Positions 16,932 to 25,557 of a stretch of DNA of 64,000 bases are shown piece by piece. The notes beneath the pieces are model-generated. The model was given only the letters and a program-made list of their open reading frames with translations, searched no databases and was not told the DNA's origin. Position numbers and translations under genes: made by a program. Origin of the DNA: Selenomonas timonae (lineage in GTDB: Bacteria; Bacillota; Negativicutes; Selenomonadales; Selenomonadaceae); the NCBI RefSeq assembly GCF_014250475.1, contig NZ_CP060204.1:1935001-1999000 (forward strand), given 5' to 3'. Positions within the stretch are counted from its first letter, which is position 1. Each line of letters begins with the position of its first letter.

Positions 16932-19900
16932 TCAGACGGACTGCTCCGCTTCATAATCCTTCAGGCGTATGGACAGCACCTTTGATACGCCGGCATCCTC
17001 TACCGTAACGCCATACATGGTATCCGCCGCACGCATGGTTCCCTTTCGGTGCGTGACGACGATAAACTGCGTGTTCTTTGCAAACTCCTGCAGGAATTCA
17101 CCGAAACGCGAGACATTCGCCTCATCGAGCGGTGCGTCAATCTCATCCAGAATGGAGAACGGCGAGGGACGATAGCGCAGGAAGGAAAAGAGCAGAGCAA
17201 TGACGGTGAGTGCACGCTCTCCGCCCGAGAGCGCGGAGAGGTTCTGCCGTTTCTTGTCGGGCAGGGTTACGAGGATCTCAACGCCACTGCTTAGTATATC
17301 CTCTTTGTCCGTCAGACGCAATTCCGCAATGCCGCCGCCAAAGAGACGCACGAATATTTCATTAAAATATTCCTGAATCTGATGGAACGCATCGCGAAAT
17401 GTGCGCGTCATATCCTGATCGATCTTCTGGATAATCTGCTCGATGTCCTGCTTTGCGGCTCTCAGGTCGGCAATCTGTGCCTCTTCCTCCTCGTAACGAG
17501 CCTTCTTCTCCGCATACTCCTCGACAGCATTCGGGTTCACAGAGCCGAGCGCCTGAATGTCATTCTCCAATGCGCGCAGACGCTTCTCCAACGATGCCTC
17601 GTCCACGTCCAGAATACCTGCTGCCGCCGCCTCCGGCGTCAGTCCAAAGTCGGACAGGAGACGCGTATGGCAGTCCTCCATGCGTATATGAATGCGCTCC
17701 AACTGCTTATCACAGTCATGCTGCTTTGTGCGGATGGCTTCTATGCGCGAAACGGCGCTCTTGACGGCAGCGTCAAGGACACGGCTCTCCGCCTCATGTG
17801 CCAGTCGCTGATCCTTGAGTACGGCGCTGCGCTTTTCATGTTCTTGGAACGCGGTATCCTGGTGCTCAATATTGCCCTCGAGTTCCGAGAGCCGCTGATC
17901 ATCGACTCGCAGTTCATCCGCAAGCTGCGTCGCCTGATCCATGACTGCGTTCAGTGAACGGTGCGCCTCCGCATGTTCGAGTTCGCGCGATTTGCGATTG
18001 CGCTCTCCCGTCTCGATCTCTGCGGAGAGCGCAGCGACTGCAACATCCAGTGTATGCAGGTGCTCGTGCTGCTCCCTGCGCGCGTCGCGCAGCTCTTCGC
18101 AGCGTTCATTCAGCTGCGCGATCGCCTCGGTAAAGCGCACCTCGTGATCTGTGCATACGGCAATATGGCGCTCAATCCGCGTGCGTCTCGCAGCGAGCTG
18201 CGCTCCGCGCGCCAGACGCGCATCCTCCGCCCGCTCCATCTCCTGCAGCGTCGCCATCTGATCTGCGATGCGCTCCTCTAACACACGGCGTTTCCCGCGC
18301 TCATCCACGAGCTCCTGTGAGAGCCGATCTGCTGCCGTCCGATTCTCTGTATAACGATTGCTCGTCTCCTTGAGCTCCTGTTTCTTCTGCTCCAACGAGA
18401 CGCGCATTTCCCTATGGGCTTCCTCCTGCGCGCGCAGAGTGTCGCTCAACGTCTCGATCTCCGCACGCCGATTCAGCAGTGCGGACGACTGCTTGCGCCG
18501 TCCGCCGCCTGACAGTGAGCCGCCGGGATTCAACAGTTCGCCCGTCAGTGTTACGATGCGTAGGCGATACCCCTCCTGTTTTGCAACAATCAGGGCATCA
18601 TCCAAATTCTCCATCACGAGCGTCTGTGCAAGCAGATGCTCGGTGACCTTCTGAAATCTCCCCTCCGCCTGCACGAGTGTATTCGCCCAGCCGATTACCC
18701 CGTGACACCTCCGCAGGTCGACTGCACGCGGTTGGCGCACCGTGATCGTCGTCAGCGGCAGGAATGTGACACGTCCGCCATTTTTGCGCTTCAAATAGGA
18801 GATGGCAGCCTTTGCTGTATCTGTATCCTCCGTGACGATATTGCGCACGCTCCCGCCGAGCGCTACGTCGATTGCCGTGAGATAGCGCTCAGGGATGCGG
18901 ATGAGGTCGGCGACCGTTCCGGAGACATTTTTGCGCCAGCCCTCCTGTGCCTGCAGGACAATCTGCACATCCCGCCCGAAGCCTTCATAGCTGTCCTGCA
19001 TGCGCCGCTGAAAATCAAGGCTCTGCCGTATGCGCAGGAGCTCCGCATCCGACTGCCGCAGCTGCGCCTCATCACGATCAATCGTACGACGAAGGTCTCC
19101 AATCTCTGTATGAAGCTGATCTCCTTCCTGAGAGAACTGCTGCATCTTCTTCTCAGAGAGGTCGATGGCGTGATTGATGTGCGCGAGTTCGCCCTGCGCC
19201 GCCGCAAGGAGATCCTGACGCCGTGTACGCTCCTCCTCTTGCTGCCTGTTCTCCTCCTCCGTATGTGCCGCATTCCGAGCGACGGCAAGCTCCTCCCGCA
19301 GACGAGCCAGTACCCGCTGTACGGCATGACAGGAGTGCTCCTCCTGCGCCATGTGCTGCTCCTCGCCCGCAATGATCTCATCTAGCCGCTCGGACGCAAC
19401 CTGAGCCGCCGTCTGCTGCGAATTTTTTTCCGCAATCTCAGCGCGTTTGCGTTCTAACTGTGCTTGGATCTGGACGATTTCCTGATCGGTCGCGTCAATC
19501 TTGGCAGACGCAGATACACGCATGCGCTCGATATCCTCTTCGCGCTTCTTCCCCTGATCCTGCCGCCCCTTGATGAGCGCCGCCTCCTGTCGGAGTGTGT
19601 CCAGCTTCTCCTGCACACTGCGCCCCACCTGCTCCTCGGCTTGCATACGGTGGTCGATGGCGCTGATGTCAGCCTCAAGCGCGTTCTTTTTCCCCTCTGC
19701 ATCCATACGCGCACGCATTTCGCGCGCCTCTTCATCACGATGTGTGCGCAGCGTCTGATCCAAAGCATCCTGTTCCTGCATGAGACGCCCGTGCTGCTGT
19801 ACGAGCGCCGTCATCTGATACTGGCGCCGCTCGGCATCGAGACTGCGGAACTTCATGGTCTTTTCCGACTGCACGGCGAGCGGCTCAAGCTCTGCCGCAT

Positions 19901-20492
19901 GCGCGTACATGATATCATCCAGACGTACGAGGTCGCCCTCATTTTCACGCAGCTTGCGCAGAGCCTCCTGCTTGCGCGTGCGATACTTCGTGATGCCCGC
20001 AGTTTCCTCAAAGAATACGCGGCGATCCTCGGGGCGACTGTCGAGGATATCGTTCAATCGGTTCTGTCCGATGATGCTCATGCCGTCATGGCCGATGCCC
20101 GTATCCGCAAAGAGCTGGTAGATGTCCTTGATGCGGCAGCGAGAATCATTGAGATACACCTCGCTGTCGCCGTTGCGGTACAGGCGGCGCTTGACAACGA
20201 CCTCGTCATAGTCAATCGGCAGCATCTTGTCCGTATTGTTAAAGACAAGCACAACCTCTGCCACACTCAGCGCACGACGCGCGGCAGAGCCGGCAAAGAT
20301 GATGTCCTCGGAGCGCAGGCCGCGCAGCATGCGAATATTCTGCTCGCCGAGCACCCAGCGAACAGCGTCCGTGATATTGCTTTTGCCACTGCCATTCGGC
20401 CCCACTACGGCGGTAATCCCCTGATCGAACTGCACAACAATCCGCTCTGCGAATGACTTGAATCCGTACGCTTCCAAGCGCTTTAGCTGCAC
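16932..20492 (-). CDS. smc: Chromosome segregation ATPase SMC
   Basis: A condensin SMC of about 1186 residues. Walker A GPNGSGKS is at residues 31-38. Long coiled coils (about 165-500 and 660-1010) flank a hinge near 500-660. The C-terminal head carries the signature LSALSGGERALT and Walker B SILDEIDAPLDEANV. The start is ambiguous: the frame opens with GTG at 20501. The GTG three codons later (20492) gives the family start MQLKRLEAYGFKSFA and is used here. A strong promoter is just upstream and rnc is not next to it. It heads the smc-ftsY-...-mutS2 run. Confidence 0.95.
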   Translation of the reverse strand: MQLKRLEAYGFKSFAERIVVQFDQGITAVVGPNGSGKSNITDAVRWVLGEQNIRMLRGLRSEDIIFAGSAARRALSVAEVVLVFNNTDKMLPIDYDEVVVKRRLYRNGDSEVYLNDSRCRIKDIYQLFADTGIGHDGMSIIGQNRLNDILDSRPEDRRVFFEETAGITKYRTRKQEALRKLRENEGDLVRLDDIMYAHAAELEPLAVQSEKTMKFRSLDAERRQYQMTALVQQHGRLMQEQDALDQTLRTHRDEEAREMRARMDAEGKKNALEADISAIDHRMQAEEQVGRSVQEKLDTLRQEAALIKGRQDQGKKREEDIERMRVSASAKIDATDQEIVQIQAQLERKRAEIAEKNSQQTAAQVASERLDEIIAGEEQHMAQEEHSCHAVQRVLARLREELAVARNAAHTEEENRQQEEERTRRQDLLAAAQGELAHINHAIDLSEKKMQQFSQEGDQLHTEIGDLRRTIDRDEAQLRQSDAELLRIRQSLDFQRRMQDSYEGFGRDVQIVLQAQEGWRKNVSGTVADLIRIPERYLTAIDVALGGSVRNIVTEDTDTAKAAISYLKRKNGGRVTFLPLTTITVRQPRAVDLRRCHGVIGWANTLVQAEGRFQKVTEHLLAQTLVMENLDDALIVAKQEGYRLRIVTLTGELLNPGGSLSGGGRRKQSSALLNRRAEIETLSDTLRAQEEAHREMRVSLEQKKQELKETSNRYTENRTAADRLSQELVDERGKRRVLEERIADQMATLQEMERAEDARLARGAQLAARRTRIERHIAVCTDHEVRFTEAIAQLNERCEELRDARREQHEHLHTLDVAVAALSAEIETGERNRKSRELEHAEAHRSLNAVMDQATQLADELRVDDQRLSELEGNIEHQDTAFQEHEKRSAVLKDQRLAHEAESRVLDAAVKSAVSRIEAIRTKQHDCDKQLERIHIRMEDCHTRLLSDFGLTPEAAAAGILDVDEASLEKRLRALENDIQALGSVNPNAVEEYAEKKARYEEEEAQIADLRAAKQDIEQIIQKIDQDMTRTFRDAFHQIQEYFNEIFVRLFGGGIAELRLTDKEDILSSGVEILVTLPDKKRQNLSALSGGERALTVIALLFSFLRYRPSPFSILDEIDAPLDEANVSRFGEFLQEFAKNTQFIVVTHRKGTMRAADTMYGVTVEDAGVSKVLSIRLKDYEAEQSV

Positions 20493-20525
20493 GCAACGCA
20501 CCAGCCTTTCCCCATTAGTTTACCC

Positions 20526-20554
20526 ATTATAACAGAACGGATGGGAAATTTCAA
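20526..20554 (-). promoter_or_regulatory. Promoter for the smc operon
   Basis: On the minus strand TTGAAA (20554-20549) and a perfect TATAAT (20531-20526) are spaced by 17 bp. The -10 box lies about 30 bp before the smc start. It is arranged back to back with the fba promoter. Confidence 0.85.
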
Positions 20555-20581
20555 AAAACGGTATCTTCCGTAAATAAACTA

Positions 20582-20590
20582 TGCTATAAT
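20582..20590 (+). promoter_or_regulatory. Extended -10 promoter for fba
   Basis: TGCTATAAT (20582-20590) is an extended -10 element with a perfect TATAAT. No good -35 box lies 16-18 bp upstream, which is usual for extended -10 promoters. The leader to the fba ATG is about 40 nt with an AGGGGG ribosome-binding site. Confidence 0.7.
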
Positions 20591-20635
20591 AAAATCGTTC
20601 GTGGGATATTTTTAGCTTTAATAGGGGGTAATCAC

Positions 20636-21628
20636 ATGCCACTTGTCGGAACCAAGGAAATGTTTAAGAAAGCCTATGAGGGCGGCTACGCCATCGGTGC
20701 TTTCAACGTCAACAACATGGAGATCGTTCAGGGCATTACGGATGCTGCGGGAGAGCTCAAGTCCCCTCTGATCCTGCAGGTCTCCGCAGGCGCACGCAAG
20801 TATGCGCGCCATGAGTACCTTGTCCATCTTGTCAAAGCTGCACTCGAAATCAACGATATTCCCATTGCTCTGCACCTCGACCACGGCGCAGACTTCGATA
20901 TCTGCAAGTCCTGCATCGACGGCGGCTTCACCTCCGTCATGATCGACGGCTCGCATCTGCCGTACGATGAGAACGTCGCTCTTGCAAAGCGCGTCGCAGA
21001 GTATGCGCACGCACATGGCGTCGCCGTTGAGGCAGAGCTCGGACAGCTCGCCGGCATTGAGGACGATGTCAACGTCTCTGCAGAGGATGCATCCTATACG
21101 AAGCCCGAGGAGGTTCAGGACTTCGTCGAAAAGACGGGCGTTGACTCCCTCGCGATTGCAATCGGCACCTCGCACGGCGCGTTCAAGTTCACGCCGGAGC
21201 AGTGCACGCGCAATGCAGACGGTGTCCTCGTACCGCCGCCGCTCCGCTTCGACATCCTCGAGGAAATCGAGAAGCGCATTCCGGGCTTCCCCATCGTGCT
21301 GCACGGCGCTTCCTCCGTCATTCCGAAGTATGTGAAGATCATCAACGAGAACGGCGGACATATGCCGGATGCAGTCGGCATTCCCGAGGATCAGTTGCGC
21401 CGCGCGGCAAAGTCCTCCGTCTGCAAGATCAACATCGACTCCGACCTCCGTCTTGCAATGACAGCTGGCATCCGCGAGCACTTCAAGAAGGAGCCGTCCC
21501 ACTTCGACCCGCGTCAGTATCTGACCGACGGCCGCAGCTACATCAAGGAGCTCGTCACCCACAAGATCAAAGAGGTGCTCGGCTCTGACGGCAAGGCTCC
21601 TGAAATCCAGGCGCTCCTCAACAAGTAA
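20636..21628 (+). CDS. fba: Class II fructose-1,6-bisphosphate aldolase
   Basis: A 330-residue zinc-dependent class II aldolase of glycolysis and gluconeogenesis. The N-terminal AIGAFNVNNMEIVQ stretch, the zinc/active-site LHLDHGADFD (D82, H83), then VEAELGQLAG and the glycine loop AIGTSHGAFKF are all present. A second metal-ligand region is FPIVLHGASSVI. It is monocistronic: it has its own extended -10 promoter and an intrinsic terminator directly after the stop. Confidence 0.96.
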   Translation: MPLVGTKEMFKKAYEGGYAIGAFNVNNMEIVQGITDAAGELKSPLILQVSAGARKYARHEYLVHLVKAALEINDIPIALHLDHGADFDICKSCIDGGFTSVMIDGSHLPYDENVALAKRVAEYAHAHGVAVEAELGQLAGIEDDVNVSAEDASYTKPEEVQDFVEKTGVDSLAIAIGTSHGAFKFTPEQCTRNADGVLVPPPLRFDILEEIEKRIPGFPIVLHGASSVIPKYVKIINENGGHMPDAVGIPEDQLRRAAKSSVCKINIDSDLRLAMTAGIREHFKKEPSHFDPRQYLTDGRSYIKELVTHKIKEVLGSDGKAPEIQALLNK

Positions 21629-21659
21629 TATCGCCCCGTTCGCATAACGGAGTGCATGC

Positions 21660-21706
21660 AATATGACCTTATTTCGTGTCCAGCATGGAATAAGGTCATA
21701 TTTTTA
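21660..21706 (+). terminator. Intrinsic terminator after fba
   Basis: A 13-bp perfect stem (arms ATATGACCTTATT and AATAAGGTCATAT) is followed by a T run. It separates fba from the lysC promoter. Confidence 0.9.
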
Positions 21707-21739
21707 TCTCCGTATCCTCCCCATTCACATTCTGCTAGC

Positions 21740-21768
21740 TGGACAGTGCTTCATTTTCATTGTATAAT
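21740..21768 (+). promoter_or_regulatory. Promoter for lysC
   Basis: TGGACA (21740-21745) and TATAAT (21763-21768) are spaced by 17 bp. The start codon of lysC is about 54 bp downstream, too close for a lysine riboswitch. Confidence 0.75.
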
Positions 21769-21821
21769 GCGTTCAGCATTCACCGTTATGGGAATCATAT
21801 CAATCCATAGGGGGACATTAT

Positions 21822-23051
21822 ATGGCACTTATTGTAAAGAAATTTGGCGGAAGCTCCGTTGCGACGCCTGAAAAGATCAAGAATGTAGCAAAGCGGATTC
21901 TGAGCGAGAAAGCCCCCGACGACCGCATTGTCATGGTGGTATCGGCAATGGGCGACACGACGGACGACCTCATTGCCCTTGCCGGAGAGGTTGCACCGAG
22001 CCCCTATCAGTACGCCCGCGAGATGGATATGCTCATGACAACAGGCGAGCAGGTGTCTATTGCACTTCTCGCTATGGCATTTCGATCGATGGGTCATCCT
22101 GCGGTCTCCCTCACGGGCGCGATGGCAGGCATGAAAACCGACAGCGCCCACACGAAGGGACGCATCCTCGGACTTCATCCGGAGCGCGTCCACGAAGAGC
22201 TTGACAAGGGCAATATCGTCGTGATCGCAGGATTTCAGGGAACGGATGAAAAGGGCAATCCCGTAACCCTCGGACGCGGCGGCTCGGATACATCTGCGGT
22301 CGCAATTGCAGGCGCAATCGGCGCAGATGCCTGCGAGATCTACACGGATGTTGACGGCATTTACTCTGCCGACCCGCGCATTGCAAAGGGCGCACGCCGC
22401 ATGCGCGAGATCACCTACAACGAGATGCTCGAGATGGCACGCCTCGGCGCCGGCGTCATGCAGCCGCGCTCCGTGGAGATGGGGCAGCTCTACGGCATCC
22501 CCATCCACGTCCGCTCAACCTTTACTTCGGAACCGGGAACCATCATTAGGGAGGAATATACAGTGGAAGAAAAGTCCTTTATCATTCGCGGCGTTACCCA
22601 TGACGAGCATGTCTCGAAGATCACCGTACTCGGTGTCTCCAATGTCCCCGGTGTCGCGCACAAGATTTTCTCCGCGCTTGCAGAGGCAAACATTGACGTG
22701 GACATGATCGTTCAGAGCATTCGCAGCGCAGAGTCGAATATGACGGATATGGTCTTCACCGTCGCCACGATTGATGCCGAGGAGGCGCGTCAGGTGGTCG
22801 AGGGGATCTCGGCTGAGATCAAGGCTTCTGCGGTTGCCATTGACAACGATGTGGCAAAGATCTCCATCGTCGGTGCGGGCATGCTCGGCAATCCTGGGAT
22901 TGCCTCACGTATGTTCGGCGCACTCTCGCGTGCCGACATCAACATCGAGATCATCAGCACGTCTGAGATCAGCATTTCCTGCCTCATCAAGGGTGGCAGT
23001 GTAAAGGATGCAGTCAACCGCATTCACGACGAGTTCTTCCCCGAAGGCTAA
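21822..23051 (+). CDS. lysC: Aspartate kinase (monofunctional, with internal beta-subunit start)
   Basis: A 409-residue aspartokinase, the first step to lysine, threonine and methionine. The kinase domain begins LIVKKFGGSSVATPEK and includes VTLGRGGSDTSAVAIA. Two C-terminal ACT domains for feedback control follow (about 265-335 and 345-405). An in-frame GTG at codon 248 has a strong ribosome-binding site, as in Bacillus LysC, where the same gene makes a separate regulatory beta subunit. It is followed by a large hairpin and then an aminotransferase gene. Confidence 0.95.
   Translation: MALIVKKFGGSSVATPEKIKNVAKRILSEKAPDDRIVMVVSAMGDTTDDLIALAGEVAPSPYQYAREMDMLMTTGEQVSIALLAMAFRSMGHPAVSLTGAMAGMKTDSAHTKGRILGLHPERVHEELDKGNIVVIAGFQGTDEKGNPVTLGRGGSDTSAVAIAGAIGADACEIYTDVDGIYSADPRIAKGARRMREITYNEMLEMARLGAGVMQPRSVEMGQLYGIPIHVRSTFTSEPGTIIREEYTVEEKSFIIRGVTHDEHVSKITVLGVSNVPGVAHKIFSALAEANIDVDMIVQSIRSAESNMTDMVFTVATIDAEEARQVVEGISAEIKASAVAIDNDVAKISIVGAGMLGNPGIASRMFGALSRADINIEIISTSEISISCLIKGGSVKDAVNRIHDEFFPEG
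22548..22565 (+). promoter_or_regulatory. Internal ribosome-binding site and GTG start in lysC
   Basis: AGGGAGGA (22548-22555) lies 7 nt before a GTG (22563) in frame with lysC. It would yield a protein of about 162 residues with only the ACT domains, like the beta subunit of Bacillus aspartokinase II. Confidence 0.7.
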
Positions 23052-23123
23052 GAATACTTGTATACACCCGCCCCTTCGGTGGACAGGGGCGGAACAAAAC
23101 GATATCATCATAATGAATCCAAA

Positions 23124-23181
23124 GAAAGCACGGATGAATGAAGATCTGCCGCTTGGCGGACTTCATGATGTCCGTGCTTTC
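23124..23181 (+). repeat. Long inverted repeat between lysC and the aminotransferase gene
   Basis: Arms of about 20 nt, beginning GAAAGCACGGA and ending TCCGTGCTTTC, pair across a 17-nt loop that contains a smaller CCGC/GCGG hairpin. There is no T run after it, so it is not a classic terminator. It could be an attenuator, an mRNA processing site or a stabilising structure ahead of the aminotransferase start. Confidence 0.7.
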
Positions 23182-23206
23182 AAAACGAAAAGGAGAGCGT
23201 ATTACA

Positions 23207-24448
23207 ATGGCAATTCAGATGGCGGCATCCCACGCGGCTTCGAGGATACTGAAGGACGCGATTTTCGGTGCCAATGCAGCGTGCCGCGCTGCAATCGCAG
23301 AGCATGGTGCGGAACGTGTGACGAATGCAACAATCGGCGCAGTCATGGATGACGAGGGCAAACTCGCCCACCTCCCCACTGTCGAGCGCGTCTTTCGCTC
23401 GCTGCCCATTGAGGACTATATTGCCTATGCACCGATCTCGGGACTTCCGGAGTATCTGGAGGCGGCAATCGACATCACGTTTGCAGGCAATCGCCCGGAC
23501 GGCTACCTCGCTGCGATTGCCACTGCAGGCGGAACAGGTGCGCTACGCACAGCCGTAGACAACTATGTGGAAAAGGGCGATCAGGTACTCACCTCGGACT
23601 GGTTCTGGGGGACGTACAATGTCATCTGTCAGGAGCTCGGCTGCTCCGTGACGAATTTCCAGCTCTTTGACGCGGCAAACAATTTCAACCATGCGGCATT
23701 TTCCACAGCGGTCGATGCCCTCTTCAAGAAGCAGGACAGCCTCCTCATCATCCTCAACACACCGGCACACAACCCGACGGGCTACAGCCTCTCCTCGGAG
23801 GACTGGGCTCATGTACTCGACTGCGTGAAGAAGCACGCAGCCGCGGGCAAGAAGGTACAACTGCTCGTCGACATTGCCTACATCGACTTTGCAGGAGAAA
23901 AGCATGAAACGCGCGCCTTCATGCAGAAATTCGCCAATCTACCTGAAAATATCCTGACGCTTTTTGCCTTCTCCATGTCCAAGGCGTATACGTTCTACGG
24001 ACAGCGCTGCGGCGCTCTCATTGCACTCTCTGCGAGTAAAGCGGTCATCGATGAGTTCGGCGAGATCAGCAAATATGCGGCACGCGCCACATGGTCAAAC
24101 ATCAACCGCGGCGCAATGACCCTCCTGACGCGCATTCAGCAGGATGCGGCCGCTTATGCCTCCTACGAGGCGGAGCGCGATGCCCTCTATCGTCTCGTCC
24201 AGGAACGTGGCGACATCTTCATGAAAGAGGCAGCGGCATGCGGTCTCCCCGCCCTCCCCTACAAGGGCGGCTTCTTCCTCGCCATCCCGGCAGCAGATCC
24301 GCAGGCAGTCTGCGATCTGCTCCACGAGGATCTGATCTTTGCCGTACCGCTCAAAATGGGCGTGCGCATTGCAGCGTGCTCCGTCCCAAGCACAAAAATG
24401 CACGGGATTGCAGAAAAAGTCAAGCGCGCAATGGATAAAATGCCTTGA
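23207..24448 (+). CDS. Class I/II PLP-dependent aminotransferase, aromatic/aspartate type
   Basis: A 413-residue fold-type I aminotransferase. The PLP lysine is probably K259 in SMSKAYTFYGQRCG, resembling the active-site region of enterobacterial aspartate and tyrosine aminotransferases. Other supports are ATAGGTGALR for phosphate binding, NTPAHNPTGYSLS and VDIAYIDF. The arginine motif VRIAACSVP is near the C-terminus. A longer frame starts at 23138 inside the upstream hairpin; the ATG at 23207 with AAGGAG is better. Placement after lysC hints at aspartate or aromatic metabolism, but the substrate cannot be fixed from sequence. Confidence 0.87.
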   Translation: MAIQMAASHAASRILKDAIFGANAACRAAIAEHGAERVTNATIGAVMDDEGKLAHLPTVERVFRSLPIEDYIAYAPISGLPEYLEAAIDITFAGNRPDGYLAAIATAGGTGALRTAVDNYVEKGDQVLTSDWFWGTYNVICQELGCSVTNFQLFDAANNFNHAAFSTAVDALFKKQDSLLIILNTPAHNPTGYSLSSEDWAHVLDCVKKHAAAGKKVQLLVDIAYIDFAGEKHETRAFMQKFANLPENILTLFAFSMSKAYTFYGQRCGALIALSASKAVIDEFGEISKYAARATWSNINRGAMTLLTRIQQDAAAYASYEAERDALYRLVQERGDIFMKEAAACGLPALPYKGGFFLAIPAADPQAVCDLLHEDLIFAVPLKMGVRIAACSVPSTKMHGIAEKVKRAMDKMP

Positions 24449-24473
24449 CATTCCGCTCAAAATCTCATAGAAT
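24445..24473 (+). promoter_or_regulatory. Promoter for rplM-rpsI
   Basis: A consensus TTGACA (24445-24450), overlapping the aminotransferase stop, and TAGAAT (24468-24473) are spaced by exactly 17 bp. This is expected for a strongly expressed ribosomal protein operon. Confidence 0.88.
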
Positions 24474-24492
24474 AGCGACGTGTGATATTTTT

Positions 24493-24541
24493 CATGTAGC
24501 CATTAGCCCCGGAGACATGAGTGGATATTGCATCAACTCAT
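24493..24541 (+). promoter_or_regulatory. Structured 5' leader of rplM (candidate L13 leader)
   Basis: The leader of about 100 nt can form hairpin 1 (CATGT 24493-24497 with ACATG 24515-24519) or hairpin 2 (ATGAGT 24517-24522 with ACTCAT 24536-24541). They share bases 24517-24519 and so exclude each other. L13 leaders that bind their own product are known in Firmicutes; whether this is one is inference. Confidence 0.5.
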
Positions 24542-24578
24542 AATCATTGAATGCTCTTACTCTCTAGGGGGGAATTAC

Positions 24579-25019
24579 GTGAAAACCACGGTTATGGCAA
24601 AAGCCGCCGATATTGAACGCAAGTGGTATGTTGTAGACGCCGAGAACCAGACGGTCGGACGTCTTGCAGCAGAGATCGCGAAAATTCTACGCGGCAAGAA
24701 TAAGCCCATCTATACGCCGCACGTCGATACTGGCGATTACGTCATTGTTATCAATGCTGAGAAAGTGAAGTTCACGGGAAAGAAGCTGACGGACAAGACC
24801 TACTTCCGTCATTCCGGCTATCAGGGCGGCACGACCTTTACGACCGCCGGCGATATGCTCCGCCGCTTCCCGACCCGTGTCATCGAGCACGCTGTCAAGG
24901 GTATGCTGCCGAAGAACAGCCTCGGCGCTCAGATCTTCCGTAAGCTCAATGTCTACGTTGGCCCGGAGCATCCCCACGCAGCACAGAAGCCTGAACCGCT
25001 GGCGTTTGATATTCGCTGA
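24579..25019 (+). CDS. rplM: 50S ribosomal protein L13
   Basis: A 146-residue L13 of the large subunit. The start [20 protein letters not shown] and the conserved [17 protein letters not shown], then [18 protein letters not shown] are typical. The start is a GTG at 24579 after AGGGGGG; an ATG further upstream lies in the leader hairpins and would add 17 non-conserved residues. It is followed by rpsI after 26 bp, the usual pair. Confidence 0.97.
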   Translation: MKTTVMAKAADIERKWYVVDAENQTVGRLAAEIAKILRGKNKPIYTPHVDTGDYVIVINAEKVKFTGKKLTDKTYFRHSGYQGGTTFTTAGDMLRRFPTRVIEHAVKGMLPKNSLGAQIFRKLNVYVGPEHPHAAQKPEPLAFDIR

Positions 25020-25045
25020 GTTTCATAAAAGGAGGAATCTGTTCG

Positions 25046-25438
25046 ATGGCACAAGTCACTTACTACGGCACAGGTCGCCGCAAGACCTCAGTCGCACGCG
25101 TCCGCCTCGTCCCCGGCGACGGCAAGGTTACGATCAACGGTCGTGAGATGGCGGAATACTTCGGTCTCAAGACGCTCGAGCTGATTGTTCGTCAGCCGCT
25201 CAACCTGACCGAAACGGTTGATAAATACGATGTCATTGCCAATGTATCCGGCGGCGGTGCATCCGGTCAGGCCGGTGCAATCCGTCACGGCATCACGCGC
25301 GCACTCATCGAGATGGATGCAGAGCTGCGCCCTGCCCTCAAGAAGGCAGGCTTCGTCACGCGTGACCCGCGTGAGAAGGAGCGCCGCAAGTACGGTCTCA
25401 AGAAGGCACGTAAGGCGTCCCAGTTCTCGAAGCGCTAA
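25046..25438 (+). CDS. rpsI: 30S ribosomal protein S9
   Basis: A 130-residue S9 of the small subunit. It starts [19 protein letters not shown], and ends with the basic [11 protein letters not shown] tail that reaches the P-site tRNA. The ribosome-binding site AAGGAGGA is strong. It is the last gene of the rplM-rpsI operon and is followed by an intrinsic terminator. Confidence 0.98.
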   Translation: MAQVTYYGTGRRKTSVARVRLVPGDGKVTINGREMAEYFGLKTLELIVRQPLNLTETVDKYDVIANVSGGGASGQAGAIRHGITRALIEMDAELRPALKKAGFVTRDPREKERRKYGLKKARKASQFSKR

Positions 25439-25455
25439 TATCGCATTGCAATACA

Positions 25456-25490
25456 AAATCCCTTCTTCAGCGAAGAAGGGATTTTTATTT
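25456..25490 (+). terminator. Intrinsic terminator after rpsI
   Basis: A perfect 13-bp stem AAATCCCTTCTTC/GAAGAAGGGATTT with a 3-nt loop and a T run. Its end overlaps the -35 box of the next promoter. Confidence 0.95.
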
Positions 25491-25517
25491 GACATTTTCT
25501 CAGTTTTAACATATTAT
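25489..25517 (+). promoter_or_regulatory. Promoter for the Rrf2 regulator gene
   Basis: A consensus TTGACA (25489-25494) and TATTAT (25512-25517) are spaced by 17 bp. The -35 box overlaps the T run of the rpsI terminator. Confidence 0.8.
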
Positions 25518-25557
25518 ATTGCTATAAAAACTATGTTTTACTGAAAGAAGTGAGTTC

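Noticed and set aside
21629-21821. Lysine riboswitch before lysC
   Set aside because: The gap holds the fba terminator and a promoter only 54 bp from the start; there is no room for the aptamer.
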